A stretch of DNA of 48,185 bases from Desulfobulbaceae bacterium. Lineage in GTDB: Bacteria > Desulfobacterota > Desulfobulbia > Desulfobulbales > Desulfobulbaceae. Below the pieces are notes generated by a model, which was not told the origin of the DNA, did no database searches, and worked only from the letters and a program-made list of their open reading frames with translations. The stretch lies in NCBI GenBank assembly GCA_015484845.1, contig WFUT01000062.1, forward strand, positions 1 to 48,185, given 5' to 3'. Shown here in pieces: positions 25,440 through 34,115 of the stretch. Position numbers and translations under genes: made by a program. Every line of letters starts with the position of its first letter. Positions within the stretch are counted from its first letter, which is position 1.

Positions 25440-26392
25440 GCCTGTCCCGTCCCCTGTCCGCCTGCCGGCGTACCATCCATGTCAGGCTGTCTCCGGCCAT
25501 CCTGCTCCTTGTCTTCTGCCTGCTGTCCGGCCTCGCCTGTTTCCGTCCTGCCATGGCCAAGGATGAAATCACCTGGCTGGAGGCCGACGCACCACCTTTT
25601 TTCATCGAGCATGGCCCGGACAAGGGCCAGGGATACGAAGACGTCATCACCGCCATCATCCAGCACGACATGCCGGACTATGTCCACCACCGGCTGACGG
25701 CGACCATCTCACGGCATTACCATGACTTCAAAACAGGGAAAAAGGTCTGCAGTGTCGGCCTGTACAAGACCCCGGAACGGGAGAAATTCCTCTATTTTTC
25801 CATCCCCAGTTTTTTTACCCTGCCCACGGTGATCATCATCAAGAAGGATCGGTTTGCCGATTTCGGCAACAGCAAGACCGTTTCCCTGGAAAAGGTGCTG
25901 CAGAAAAAGAACCTGCTCATCGGCCGGGCCCAGAACCGCTCCTACGGCCGGTACGTGGACGAGATCCTGGACCGGCACAAGGGGGCAGGGAACATCTTTG
26001 TCTACGAGGGCGAGCAGCTCTCCCTCAACTTCTTCCGCATGCTGCAGATGGATCGGCTGGACGGGGTGATAGGCCTGCCGGAGGAGGCAATGTACCTGGC
26101 GGAAAAACTCGGCATCCGGGACCGGATAATGACCCTCACCATCAGGGAGAACCAGCGGGGCATGGAATCATGGCTCAGTTATGCCGCCTGCTCCAGGACG
26201 CCGTGGGGAAAAAAGGTGATTGCCCGCATCAACGAGGTTCTCCTCAAGGAGCGCCCCACCGAGCGCTACCGGGCCGCCTACGAACGATGGCTGGATCCGA
26301 GCAGCCTGGAGAACTACAGGAAACTGTACCGCCGGGTCTTCCTCAAGCTCACCAGCCAGGCCCCTGCCCGGCTTCCCCTCACCCGGCCATGA
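25436..26392 (+). CDS. Periplasmic solute-binding-like protein (SBP family 3 / TIGR02285 type)
   Basis: 318 residues from a TTG start with a good GGAGG. Sec signal: IHVRLSPAILLLVFCLLSGLACFRPAMA, with likely cleavage after AMA. The mature part begins KDEITWLEADAPPFFIEHG, the usual first strand of amino-acid-type binding proteins. LTATISRHYHDFKTGKKVCSVG, DGVIGLPEEAMYLAEKLG and WLSYAACSRTPWGKKVIARIN are typical of a subgroup that accompanies signalling proteins rather than transporters. No ABC permease or ATPase for it is near. The overlap with the kinase gene argues that it is the ligand-sensing partner. It ends only six bases before the stop of the convergent gene. Confidence 0.78.
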   Translation: MSLSRPLSACRRTIHVRLSPAILLLVFCLLSGLACFRPAMAKDEITWLEADAPPFFIEHGPDKGQGYEDVITAIIQHDMPDYVHHRLTATISRHYHDFKTGKKVCSVGLYKTPEREKFLYFSIPSFFTLPTVIIIKKDRFADFGNSKTVSLEKVLQKKNLLIGRAQNRSYGRYVDEILDRHKGAGNIFVYEGEQLSLNFFRMLQMDRLDGVIGLPEEAMYLAEKLGIRDRIMTLTIRENQRGMESWLSYAACSRTPWGKKVIARINEVLLKERPTERYRAAYERWLDPSSLENYRKLYRRVFLKLTSQAPARLPLTRP

Positions 26393-26398
26393 TGGTGG

Positions 26399-27385
26399 TC
26401 AGGGCCGTTCCTCCTGCCCGTGGCGCATGACCCTGCGCACCGTGTAGATGGGTTTATCCTGGGCCTCGTGGTAGGTGCGGGCCTGGAGCTCGCCCAGCAG
26501 GCCCATGGAGATGAACTGCATGCCCATGAAGATGAGGAGCACGGCCAGAAGCAGGAGCGGCCGGTTGCCCAGCGGGATGCCGAAGAACTGGCGCTGGATG
26601 GTCATGACCAGGGCGATGGCAAAGCCCAGCGCCCCGCAGATGACACCGAGCAGGCCAAAGACCTGGATGGGCCGGGTGGCATAACTGAGCAGGAACTTGA
26701 CCGTCATCAGGTCCAGGATCACGCGGATGGTCCGGGAGATACCGTACTTGGAGGTGCCGAAGCGGCGTGGCCGGTGGTTGACCCGGACCTCGGCGATGCG
26801 GCTGCCCATGCCCGAGGCGATGGCCGGGATGAAGCGGTGCATCTCGCCGTAGAGGCGGATGCCGCGGGTGATCTCCTTGCGAAAGGTCTTGAGGGTGCAG
26901 CCGTAATCGTGCAGGTGGACGCCGGTGACCGTGGAGATGATGCGGTTGGCGATCATGGAGGGCAGCTTGCGGCTGATGAAGGCGTCCTTGCGGTCGTGGC
27001 GCCAGCCGGAGACCAGGTCATAGCCCTCGTCCATCTTTTCCAGGAATTTCGGGATATCGTGCGGGTCGTTCTGCAGGTCGCCGTCCATGGTGATGATGAT
27101 CTCGCCGCAGGCATAGTCGAAGCCCGCGGCCATGGCCGCGGTCTGGCCGAAGTTCCTGCGAAAGCTGACCACCACCACGTGATCGTCGTCCCCGGCGATC
27201 TCCTCGAGCAGCTCCAGGCTGCGGTCGCTGGAGCCGTCATCGACAAAGACGACCTCCCACGGCCGGCCGATCCCCTCGAGCACCTCCTTCAGCTCGTCAT
27301 AGAGGGCGCGTATGTTCTCCTCTTCATTGTATATGGGGATGACGACGGAGAGTTCCACATCCATCCCGCTGCAGTCACTGGACAT
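26399..27385 (-). CDS. GT2 glycosyltransferase with two C-terminal helices (ArnC/GtrB/DPM-like)
   Basis: 328 residues. LSVVIPIYNEEENIRALYDEL, VFVDDGSSDRSLELL, RNFGQTAAMAAGFDYA and the DXD region ITMDGDLQNDP define the GT-A catalytic part. YGCTLKTFRKE, LYGEMHRFIPAIA and RPRRFGTSKYG are typical of polyprenyl-phosphate sugar synthases. Two membrane helices (about 240-262 and 273-295) follow, with LGELQARTYHEAQDKPIY at the end, as in ArnC and GtrB. The ATG at 27385 has a good GGAG nine bases before it. It is the last gene of the long minus-strand operon, 31 bases after the fusion gene. It probably makes the lipid-linked sugar for a GT-C enzyme of the locus; which sugar is unknown. Confidence 0.88.
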   Translation of the reverse strand: MSSDCSGMDVELSVVIPIYNEEENIRALYDELKEVLEGIGRPWEVVFVDDGSSDRSLELLEEIAGDDDHVVVVSFRRNFGQTAAMAAGFDYACGEIIITMDGDLQNDPHDIPKFLEKMDEGYDLVSGWRHDRKDAFISRKLPSMIANRIISTVTGVHLHDYGCTLKTFRKEITRGIRLYGEMHRFIPAIASGMGSRIAEVRVNHRPRRFGTSKYGISRTIRVILDLMTVKFLLSYATRPIQVFGLLGVICGALGFAIALVMTIQRQFFGIPLGNRPLLLLAVLLIFMGMQFISMGLLGELQARTYHEAQDKPIYTVRRVMRHGQEERP

Positions 27386-27416
27386 TATTCAAGGCTCCAA
27401 GAAATGCGGTTCCGGT

Positions 27417-29519
27417 TCAGGGCCGCCGCGGCCGCGCCCCGGTGAGAAAGATATCGGGCCAGCAGTCGTTGCCGGTGAAGTAACTGATCCGCACGGCCGC
27501 AGCCGCCGGCCGCCCCACGGGCCAGAGAAAGATCTCGTAGTCGGCGCGGTCGTGTTCATGGCCGCCGGTGCTGGCACCATATACCATAAAGTCGCCGGTG
27601 TTGGCTACCTTGGGAAAATATTCATGGCTGTATTCCCCCTCGGCATCGAACCAGAGCGTGCGGGACAGTGTTTCCGGATCGACCCGGAAGATGGCGTTCC
27701 TGCCGCGGCCGCCGTGGTCCACGAAATAGAGATAGCTGGAATCGGGTGCCCAGGCGAGCTGGCAGCCACCGCCCACCTGGTGGATCGCGCTGCCCGGCCC
27801 GACCACCGCGGTCATCCGCTTTGTGCCGCGCAGGGTGACCGCCATCTGGCGGCGGGCTGCGCTCCAGGAAGGAGTCTCCAGGATGACCGAGCTGGCCAGG
27901 GGCAGGTTTTTCCCACTGGCATAGACCACCTCCTCCCGGCCCGTTGCAAGATCGTGGCTGACAAAGGTGTTGCCGTTTCTCTGGAAAAAGACCCGCTTGC
28001 CGTCCGCGGACCAGGTGGGGGTGTTGGCGTCCCTGGCGATGAGCCGCTCACCGCCGGTGGCGAGATCGAGCATGTAGACGTCCCAGGCATAGTAGTTACG
28101 CTGGGAGACCCATGGTTCCTGGGAGCGGCAGAAGACGATCCTGGTCCCGTCCGGCGAGATGCGGGGGAAGTACTCGGTATGGGGGTTGTCGGTAAGCCGG
28201 ACCAGCTTTTTCTGCGGCAGGGTGAACATGAAGATGTCATGGTTGCCGTAGCGGTTGGAGCTCCAGACGATGAACCCATGCAGCGAGGCGAGCAGCGGGT
28301 CCCTGTCCCTGGCCGTGGCGGGCAGCAGTCGTCCCTGCTCGGTGGACGGTGGCGGCAGCATGCCCAGCTTTTTCACCTTCCTGAGTTCAAAGAGGCCATA
28401 GAGGGCCGCGGCCGCCACCAGCAGCAGGAGCAGGGATACCAGGAGCCGTCCCCTGCCCCGGCCACTGGTCCGGGCAACCGCTTGCCGTCTGCGGCCGGCG
28501 GAAAAGACAAAGAGGATAAAGGCCGCGATTCCCAGGGAATAGTCCATCACCTGGCTCCAGAGATGCAGGGCCAGCATGATCAGGACCGAGGCGGACTTCT
28601 CCGCGCCCAGGGCGACCATGGCCAGGGCACCTCCGGCCTCGTAGGTCCCGAAGCTCATGAAGGCGGGAACCGGCAGGGCGGCAGAGGCCTCGGCACTGAC
28701 AAGGGCGGCCAGCACCGGTGCCGGCCGGGTGTCAATGCCCACAAAGGAGGGCGAGGCAACGGCCAGGAACAGGACATAGAGGCCCAGGTATTTTACCAGG
28801 CGCACCCCCAGGGAGAGCAGCAGCACCGGGCCGAAGATCCCGGCCCGCCGGGTCCTGGCCAGGGTGGCGGCCGTGGACTCCAGGAAGGCCACGGCCCGGC
28901 CGATCAGCCGCAGGTTTTCGGCGCCGCTTTCCTGCAGAAACCGGCCGACCCGGGTCGCCACCGGAAAGAGCAGGACCAGGAGGAGCAGGCAGAGCAACGC
29001 CACCATGAGAAAGGAACCAATGAGCCAGGTCTGCAGGCTGCCCAGGAGTAGTTGGCCCAGGAGCAGCAGGAACAGGAGCAGGGCCAGGGCGACCAGGTCA
29101 AAGACAAAACTGATGGCCAGCGAAGACAGGCAGGCACCGGCCGCCACCTGGTAGCCGCGGTTGAGCATGGCGATGTAGCTCAGCTCGCCCAGGCGGGCCG
29201 GCAACATGTCGACGAACATGTTGCGGCTCATGGAGACCAGGAAGAGATGCCAGTTGCCGGGGACAGCGGGCTCGGTGGTGCGCAGGATCACGCCGTAGCG
29301 CAGGCCGCGCAGCCAGGCCTGGATGAGGCCGGTGAGCGCGTACAGCCCCACGTACAGGAGCGAGGTGGCCGAGAGAACAGACAGCAGTCGCGGCCAGGCG
29401 CCGCCGCCGGCCTGGCCGGTAAAGGCGCTGACCAGGGTCCCCAGGACCAGCAGGGAGACAGCAAGCGAGAGCAGGAGCCTCAGGAAAAAGCGGCGGTCGA
29501 ACAGGGACGCATCATTCAT
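27417..29519 (-). CDS. LPG_synthase_TM-like membrane domain fused to a TolB-like propeller
   Basis: 700 residues. Residues about 10-345 carry around eight helices of the flippase-like LPG_synthase_TM/DUF family (ARLGELSYIAMLNRGYQ, FMSFGTYEAGGALAMVAL, LGVRLVKYLGLYVL). A further helix lies at about 358-377, followed by a linker. Residues about 412-694 are a TolB/WD40-like propeller: LHGFIVWSSNRYGNHDIFMF, FPRISPDGTRIVFCRS, PTWSADGKRVFFQRNG, LAWAPDSSYLYFVDHGG. The propeller resembles the lipoprotein at 1657. Its start overlaps the stop of the gene at 29516-30502 by 4 bases, and that gene encodes a second protein of the same membrane family without a propeller. The family is linked to lipid flipping and to dolichol-phosphate-like substrates; here lipid-linked sugar movement with a glycan- or protein-binding periplasmic part is an inference. 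I know of no described fusion of this kind. Confidence 0.8.
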   Translation of the reverse strand: MNDASLFDRRFFLRLLLSLAVSLLVLGTLVSAFTGQAGGGAWPRLLSVLSATSLLYVGLYALTGLIQAWLRGLRYGVILRTTEPAVPGNWHLFLVSMSRNMFVDMLPARLGELSYIAMLNRGYQVAAGACLSSLAISFVFDLVALALLLFLLLLGQLLLGSLQTWLIGSFLMVALLCLLLLVLLFPVATRVGRFLQESGAENLRLIGRAVAFLESTAATLARTRRAGIFGPVLLLSLGVRLVKYLGLYVLFLAVASPSFVGIDTRPAPVLAALVSAEASAALPVPAFMSFGTYEAGGALAMVALGAEKSASVLIMLALHLWSQVMDYSLGIAAFILFVFSAGRRRQAVARTSGRGRGRLLVSLLLLLVAAAALYGLFELRKVKKLGMLPPPSTEQGRLLPATARDRDPLLASLHGFIVWSSNRYGNHDIFMFTLPQKKLVRLTDNPHTEYFPRISPDGTRIVFCRSQEPWVSQRNYYAWDVYMLDLATGGERLIARDANTPTWSADGKRVFFQRNGNTFVSHDLATGREEVVYASGKNLPLASSVILETPSWSAARRQMAVTLRGTKRMTAVVGPGSAIHQVGGGCQLAWAPDSSYLYFVDHGGRGRNAIFRVDPETLSRTLWFDAEGEYSHEYFPKVANTGDFMVYGASTGGHEHDRADYEIFLWPVGRPAAAAVRISYFTGNDCWPDIFLTGARPRRP

Positions 29520-30502
29520 GGCTTGTCGGCCTCGCGGTTGGTCCGGGTGGTGGCGGGTACGCCGAAGATGCGCCAGAGGTGGAGCAGGCCGCCGACCAGG
29601 GAATAGCAGACCGTAAGACCCAGGAAGAGCAGGGCCAGGGAGCGGGTCTGCAGGTTGGAGAGGCCGGCCTGGCCGAAGAAGAAGACATAGCCGGCGTCAC
29701 GGATGCCGATGCCGTAGATGGAGACCGGCAGGGCCTCCATCAGGGTGATGAGCGGCACAAAGGCGGCAAAGTAGAAGAACGGGACCCGGGCGTGCAGGGA
29801 GAGCGCCAGCAGGTAGACCACGCAGATCACCGAGAGCTGGAAGGCGAACGAGATCAGCATCACCCGCAGGAGCAGGCCGCGGTCGGCGCCGTACTTCTGC
29901 CAGGAGAGGAAGAACTTGTCTGTCAGCCGGGTGAGCGTGGCAAACCGGTCCAGCCGGGTTACGGCCAGGAAGCGACGTACCGGGGTCTGGTAATGCAGGA
30001 TGACCAGCAGCAGCACCAGGGCGAGAAAGATCACCAGCGGCCCCAGGAAAAAGGCCCAGCGCTGCAGCCGCAGGGCAACCAGCACCGACGAGGCCAGCCC
30101 CAGGATGACCAGGGCAAGGAAGCCGGAGAACCGGTCCGCAAAGACCGAGGCGGCCGAGCGCATGGTCTGCCGCGACTTGCGGGCGATATCATAGATCCGG
30201 TAGGAATCGCCGCCGATGTTGGACGGCAGAAACAGGTTGTAGAAGCTGCCGATCAGGTAGGTGGCGGTGAGGGTGGACAGGGGGATCTCCACCTGGTCGC
30301 AGCGCAGGAGGAGCTTCCACTTCCAGGCCGAGAGCACGGTGTTGGCAAAGAGCAGCAGGACAATGGGCAGCAGGTAGCGCCAGTCGATATCGGCCAGCAG
30401 CACCAGCAGTTTGTCCAGGGGCGTCTTGCGGTAGAGCAGGACGAGCAGACCGGTGCTGACCAGGAGCTTGGCAAGCGTCAGCGCGGCCCTGTTCCGGGTC
30501 AT
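29516..30502 (-). CDS. LPG_synthase_TM family membrane protein
   Basis: 328 residues, about eight helices. Signature: LPSNIGGDSYRIYDIARKS followed by SAASVFADRFSGFLALVILG, and later EALPVSIYGIGIRDAGYVFF, all characteristic of the LPG_synthase_TM superfamily members found in polysaccharide clusters, which lack the catalytic aminoacyl part of MprF. They are thought to move or handle lipids or lipid-linked sugars. Its ATG overlaps the stop of the acyltransferase gene by 4 bases and its stop overlaps the fusion gene by 4 bases, so the products are probably made together and may act as a pair. Confidence 0.85.
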   Translation of the reverse strand: MTRNRAALTLAKLLVSTGLLVLLYRKTPLDKLLVLLADIDWRYLLPIVLLLFANTVLSAWKWKLLLRCDQVEIPLSTLTATYLIGSFYNLFLPSNIGGDSYRIYDIARKSRQTMRSAASVFADRFSGFLALVILGLASSVLVALRLQRWAFFLGPLVIFLALVLLLVILHYQTPVRRFLAVTRLDRFATLTRLTDKFFLSWQKYGADRGLLLRVMLISFAFQLSVICVVYLLALSLHARVPFFYFAAFVPLITLMEALPVSIYGIGIRDAGYVFFFGQAGLSNLQTRSLALLFLGLTVCYSLVGGLLHLWRIFGVPATTRTNREADKP

Positions 30503-31233
30503 TGTGTCCGCTCCCGCACCACCCTGGCCGGCACCCCCATGCTCACCGTGCGCGGTCCCACCGACCGGGTGAGCACGGCGCCGGCCGCGGCAATGCTCGA
30601 GCGGCCCATGCTCACGCCGCCGAGCACGGTGACATTGCCGCCCAGCCAGACATCCTCCTCCAGCCGGACCCCACCATCGGGCCGGATACCCTGCGTGCGG
30701 ATCGGGACATCCAGCCGGTCGGTATTGTAGGAACCGCCGCCGATGATGAAACAGCGCTGGCCGATGATGCAGTCATTGCCGATCTCCACCGGGCAGCCAC
30801 TGGTGGACTGGACAATGGTCTGGGCATTGAGGCCCACGTCGGAACCGATCCGGATGGTGCCGTTCTTGCACGAGAGCATGACGTTGTTGGAGAGGATCAC
30901 GTTGTCAGCGAGCACGATGGCGTCCTCGGCCTCGGCGTGCCGGCCATCGAGCACGCAGCCCTCGCTGATGATCACGTTGCGGCCAAGCCGGATACGGCCG
31001 GGATGGCGCACCACGATGCCGGCGCCGAACATGCAGCCCCGGCCGCAGGCGCCGAACATCCGGGGCCAGAACACCTTGCGCAGGGCCATGCCCGCGGCAC
31101 CCGGCACCACGGAGAGCACCATGCACCACTCGAAATAGAGCAGCTCTGCCAGGCTGCGGCTGCCGACCACCACGTCCTGGTATTTTTTCAGGGCCGAGCC
31201 CCTGCCGGTGACTGCCGCGTGGGTCTTCTTCAT
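30499..31233 (-). CDS. Left-handed beta-helix acyltransferase (hexapeptide repeats)
   Basis: 244 residues. An N-terminal amphipathic/hydrophobic part (LLYFEWCMVLSVVPGAAGMALRKVFWP) is followed by hexapeptide repeats: IRLGRNVIISEGCVLDG, IVLADNVILSNNVMLSC, IRIGSDVGLNAQTIVQ, VEIGNDCIIGQRCFIIGGG, VRLEEDVWLGGNVTVLGG. It ends in AAAGAVLTRSVGPRTVSMGVPARVV, the typical C-terminus of sugar O- or N-acetyltransferases. It probably uses acetyl-CoA in the cytoplasm to acetylate a sugar of the repeat unit. The presence of two SGNH esterases in the other half of the window suggests that acetyl groups are added and later trimmed, though this link is only inferred. It lies 18 bases after the SDR gene. Confidence 0.85.
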   Translation of the reverse strand: MKKTHAAVTGRGSALKKYQDVVVGSRSLAELLYFEWCMVLSVVPGAAGMALRKVFWPRMFGACGRGCMFGAGIVVRHPGRIRLGRNVIISEGCVLDGRHAEAEDAIVLADNVILSNNVMLSCKNGTIRIGSDVGLNAQTIVQSTSGCPVEIGNDCIIGQRCFIIGGGSYNTDRLDVPIRTQGIRPDGGVRLEEDVWLGGNVTVLGGVSMGRSSIAAAGAVLTRSVGPRTVSMGVPARVVRERTQ

Positions 31234-31251
31234 CAGGGATCGAATATCGGC

Positions 31252-32235
31252 CTAGAGGTATCCTTCTGCCCGGTACCAGTCAGCGGTGCGCCTGAGGCCT
31301 TCGTCCAGGGAGATATTGGGGGCATAGCCCAGCTCCCTCTTGGCCTTGCTGATGTCAAAGGCCCGGTTCTGGCGGAACCAGTCCACCCGGCGCGGAAAGA
31401 TGGGCGGCTTGATCTTGAACGGCTTGCAGGCCTTCTCGCAGACATGACCGGCGATGATCAGCGGCAGGATGGGATAGTGGGGAATCCTGACCTCCACGCC
31501 CAGGGCGCGGGCCGTGCGCCGCACCAGGTCCTCGATGGACACGTACTCCTCGTCGGCGATGAGATAGGCCTGGCCGTCGCCCACGCCCTCCTGCTGGACC
31601 AGGAGAAAGGCGTCCACCAGGTGGTCGATATAGAGCGGATGATAGAGGGTCCTGCCAGAGCCGAACATGGGAAAGACGCCCTTGCTGACCCGCTTGAAGA
31701 TCATGAAGAACCGTTCAGGATCGCCGGGACCGTAGATGGCCGCCGGCCGCAGGATCACCGAGGGCAGGCCGTTGCGGTGGAACTCGAGAACCACGGGCTC
31801 GGCCCGGTACTTGGTCTGCTGGTAATAATCGGCCGCGTTGATGGGCGCGTTCTCGTCGGCAGGCGGATTGTCCACGTTGCCGTGCACGCCGCAGGTGGAG
31901 CAGTAGATGAACTTCCTGACCCCTGCCTCTTTCGCCTCTTCCAGGCAGATACGGGTGCCGCCGATGTTGACCTCGTCGTAGTAGGAATGCGGCACGTCCA
32001 GCTCGCGAAAGGCGGCGGCCAGGTGATGGACGACCTCCACGCCCTCCATGCACCGCCTGACCACCTCCCGGTCGGTGACCGTGCCGATCACCACCTCGGC
32101 GCCCCACTGGCGCAGCTCCTCGGTCTTCAGTCCCTCCTGGTAGTCCAGGGCCACCACCTGGTGGCCCTCGTCGAGCAGGCGCCGCACCAGGGCCTTACCC
32201 GTGAAACCGGTGCCGCCGGTAACAAGTATCTTCAT
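31252..32235 (-). CDS. SDR-family NAD(P)-dependent sugar epimerase/dehydratase
   Basis: 327 residues. ILVTGGTGFTGKALVRRLL is the Rossmann GxxGxxG motif (residues 7-13). IYCSTCGVHG supplies the Ser/Thr region and DYYQQTKYRAE the catalytic Tyr-x3-Lys. VILRPAAIYGPGD and the tail FDISKAKRELGYAPNISLDEGL are typical of extended SDRs acting on nucleotide sugars. Some members act on sterols or 3-keto sugars, so the exact substrate remains open. It sits between asparagine synthetase and the acyltransferase in the O-antigen operon and probably makes or tailors a nucleotide sugar. Confidence 0.8.
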   Translation of the reverse strand: MKILVTGGTGFTGKALVRRLLDEGHQVVALDYQEGLKTEELRQWGAEVVIGTVTDREVVRRCMEGVEVVHHLAAAFRELDVPHSYYDEVNIGGTRICLEEAKEAGVRKFIYCSTCGVHGNVDNPPADENAPINAADYYQQTKYRAEPVVLEFHRNGLPSVILRPAAIYGPGDPERFFMIFKRVSKGVFPMFGSGRTLYHPLYIDHLVDAFLLVQQEGVGDGQAYLIADEEYVSIEDLVRRTARALGVEVRIPHYPILPLIIAGHVCEKACKPFKIKPPIFPRRVDWFRQNRAFDISKAKRELGYAPNISLDEGLRRTADWYRAEGYL

Positions 32236-32249
32236 ATTCTCACTCTCTT

Positions 32250-34115
32250 TCAGTCAAAAAACCTGTCGTGCCAGATAGCCACGTTGAGCAGGGCCCACAG
32301 GATGTGATTGTGATTATGTTTCATGCTGCAGTGTTCCGCGATCAAGCGATCGACCTGGTCCATGTTCATGGTCTCGGCCAGGACCGCGGAATCGTGCAGC
32401 CGCTCTATCATATACTGTTTGAGTTCGCCGCGCAGCAGGTGTTTGACCGGCAGGCTGTAGCCCTGCTTGCCGCGATGAACGATCTTCTCCGGCAGCAGCC
32501 CCTCCAGGGCCTTGCGGAAGATGTACTTGGTGGTCATGCCGTGCAGCTTCCAGGAGCCGGGCAGCGAGGCCAGGAACTCGACCACAACGTGGTCGAGCAG
32601 GGGCACGCGGATCTCCAGGGACGAGGCCATGGACATCCGGTCCACCTTCATGAGCACCGAGTCGGTCATCATGAAGCGCATGTCCAGGTAGATCTCGCGG
32701 TTGACCTGGTCGGTGGCGTCGCAGCGGGCCGCCAGTTCGCGGATCCGGCGGAAGGGGTCCATGGTGATCCGCTCCCTGAAACCGGCGGAGAAGAGATGCT
32801 GTTCCAGGTCCTGGTTCAGGAAGTACTGCCAGCGCAGGTGCTGGCCGGCCGGGTCCAGGTTGGCGCCCTCGACGAACCGCTTGAACATGTTGATGGCGCC
32901 CTTTTTCTGGGGCCGGTCCGGCAGCATGGCGGCAAGCCGGCCGACCACCTGCCTGCGCAGGGGAGCCGGTACCAGGCTGAACCAGCGGTTGAGGCGGCTG
33001 GCCTTGAACCGGTCATAGCCGGCAAAGGACTCGTCCGCGCCCTCGCCGGACAGGCAGACCGTGACATACTCCCGCGCCTGCTTGCAGAGCAGGTAGAGGG
33101 GCACGGTGGAGAGGTCGGTCATGGGCTCGTCCAGGTGCCAGAGGGTCTTTTCCACGTAGTCGGCATTGAGCTGGTCGAGCATGAGCACGTGGTGCTCGGT
33201 GTCGCAGTGACGGGCCACGATCTCGGCATAGTCCAGCTCGGAAAAGGTCTTGTCCTCGTAGCCGATGGTGAAGGTCCGCAGGGGGCCGTTGATGTGCCGC
33301 CGCATCAGGGCCACCAGGCAGCTCGAATCCAGGCCGCCGGAGAGAAAGACGCCCAGGGGCACGTCCGAGACCAGGTGGCTTTTCACGGCCGCGTCGAGCT
33401 GGCCGCGCAGCTCCTCCACGGCCTCGTCCATGCTCGGCACCGGCCCGTGGCCGGTGAAACGGAGATCCCAGTACTGGCGGACATCAATGCCACCCTGTTC
33501 ATGGACCAGCAGGTGGCCGGCCGGCAGCTTGCGGATCCCGTCGAACATGGTCCGGGGCGCGGGCACGAACTCGAATCCAAGGTAGTCGTAGAGGGCCTGG
33601 TGGTCCAGCCGTCGCTCCACCTGCGGATCGGCCAGGATGGACTTGATCTCGGAGGCAAAGAGCAGGCGGCCGTGGCTGAAGGTGTAGTAGAGCGGCTTGA
33701 TGCCGATACGGTCACGGGCCAGGAGCAGCCGCCGGCGGGGCTGGTCGTAGATGGCAAAGCCGAACATGCCGCGCAGGTGCTGCACGCAGTCGTCGCCATA
33801 CTCCTCGTAGGCATGGAGGATCACCTCGGAATCGGTGCGGCTCCTGAAGCGGTGCCCCTTTTTTTCGAGCTGATCGCGCAGTTCCTGGAAGTTGTAGATC
33901 TCGCCGTTGAAGACCAGGTGGATGGAACCATCCTCGTTGGCCATGGGCTGGGCGCCGTTTTCACTGAGATCGATGATGGAGAGCCGCCGGAAGGCAAGCG
34001 TCATGTTCCTGTCGGTAAAGACGCCCTCCTGGTCCGGTCCCCGGTGAGTGATACGGCCGGCCATCTCCCTGGCCAGGGCCTCATCGTTCCAGTTAAACCC
34101 GCAGATCCCGCACAT
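32250..34115 (-). CDS. asnB: Asparagine synthase (glutamine-hydrolysing), AsnB type
   Basis: 621 residues. I start at the ATG at 34115 so that the nucleophile Cys2 of the class II glutaminase is exposed (MCGICGFNW); the longer reading from 34217 would bury it. The glutaminase part includes THRGPDQEGVF, RLSIIDLSENGAQP and FNGEIYNFQELR. The synthetase part has the PP-loop VFLSGGLDSSCLVAL (259-264). YLDMRFMMTDSVLMKVDRMS and RVPLLDHVVVEFLASLPGSW are also present. In polysaccharide loci such proteins often amidate uronic acids or other sugar carboxyls instead of making asparagine, so the substrate here is open. The 233-base gap upstream breaks the otherwise tight operon and carries a possible promoter. 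Confidence 0.9.
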   Translation of the reverse strand: MCGICGFNWNDEALAREMAGRITHRGPDQEGVFTDRNMTLAFRRLSIIDLSENGAQPMANEDGSIHLVFNGEIYNFQELRDQLEKKGHRFRSRTDSEVILHAYEEYGDDCVQHLRGMFGFAIYDQPRRRLLLARDRIGIKPLYYTFSHGRLLFASEIKSILADPQVERRLDHQALYDYLGFEFVPAPRTMFDGIRKLPAGHLLVHEQGGIDVRQYWDLRFTGHGPVPSMDEAVEELRGQLDAAVKSHLVSDVPLGVFLSGGLDSSCLVALMRRHINGPLRTFTIGYEDKTFSELDYAEIVARHCDTEHHVLMLDQLNADYVEKTLWHLDEPMTDLSTVPLYLLCKQAREYVTVCLSGEGADESFAGYDRFKASRLNRWFSLVPAPLRRQVVGRLAAMLPDRPQKKGAINMFKRFVEGANLDPAGQHLRWQYFLNQDLEQHLFSAGFRERITMDPFRRIRELAARCDATDQVNREIYLDMRFMMTDSVLMKVDRMSMASSLEIRVPLLDHVVVEFLASLPGSWKLHGMTTKYIFRKALEGLLPEKIVHRGKQGYSLPVKHLLRGELKQYMIERLHDSAVLAETMNMDQVDRLIAEHCSMKHNHNHILWALLNVAIWHDRFFD

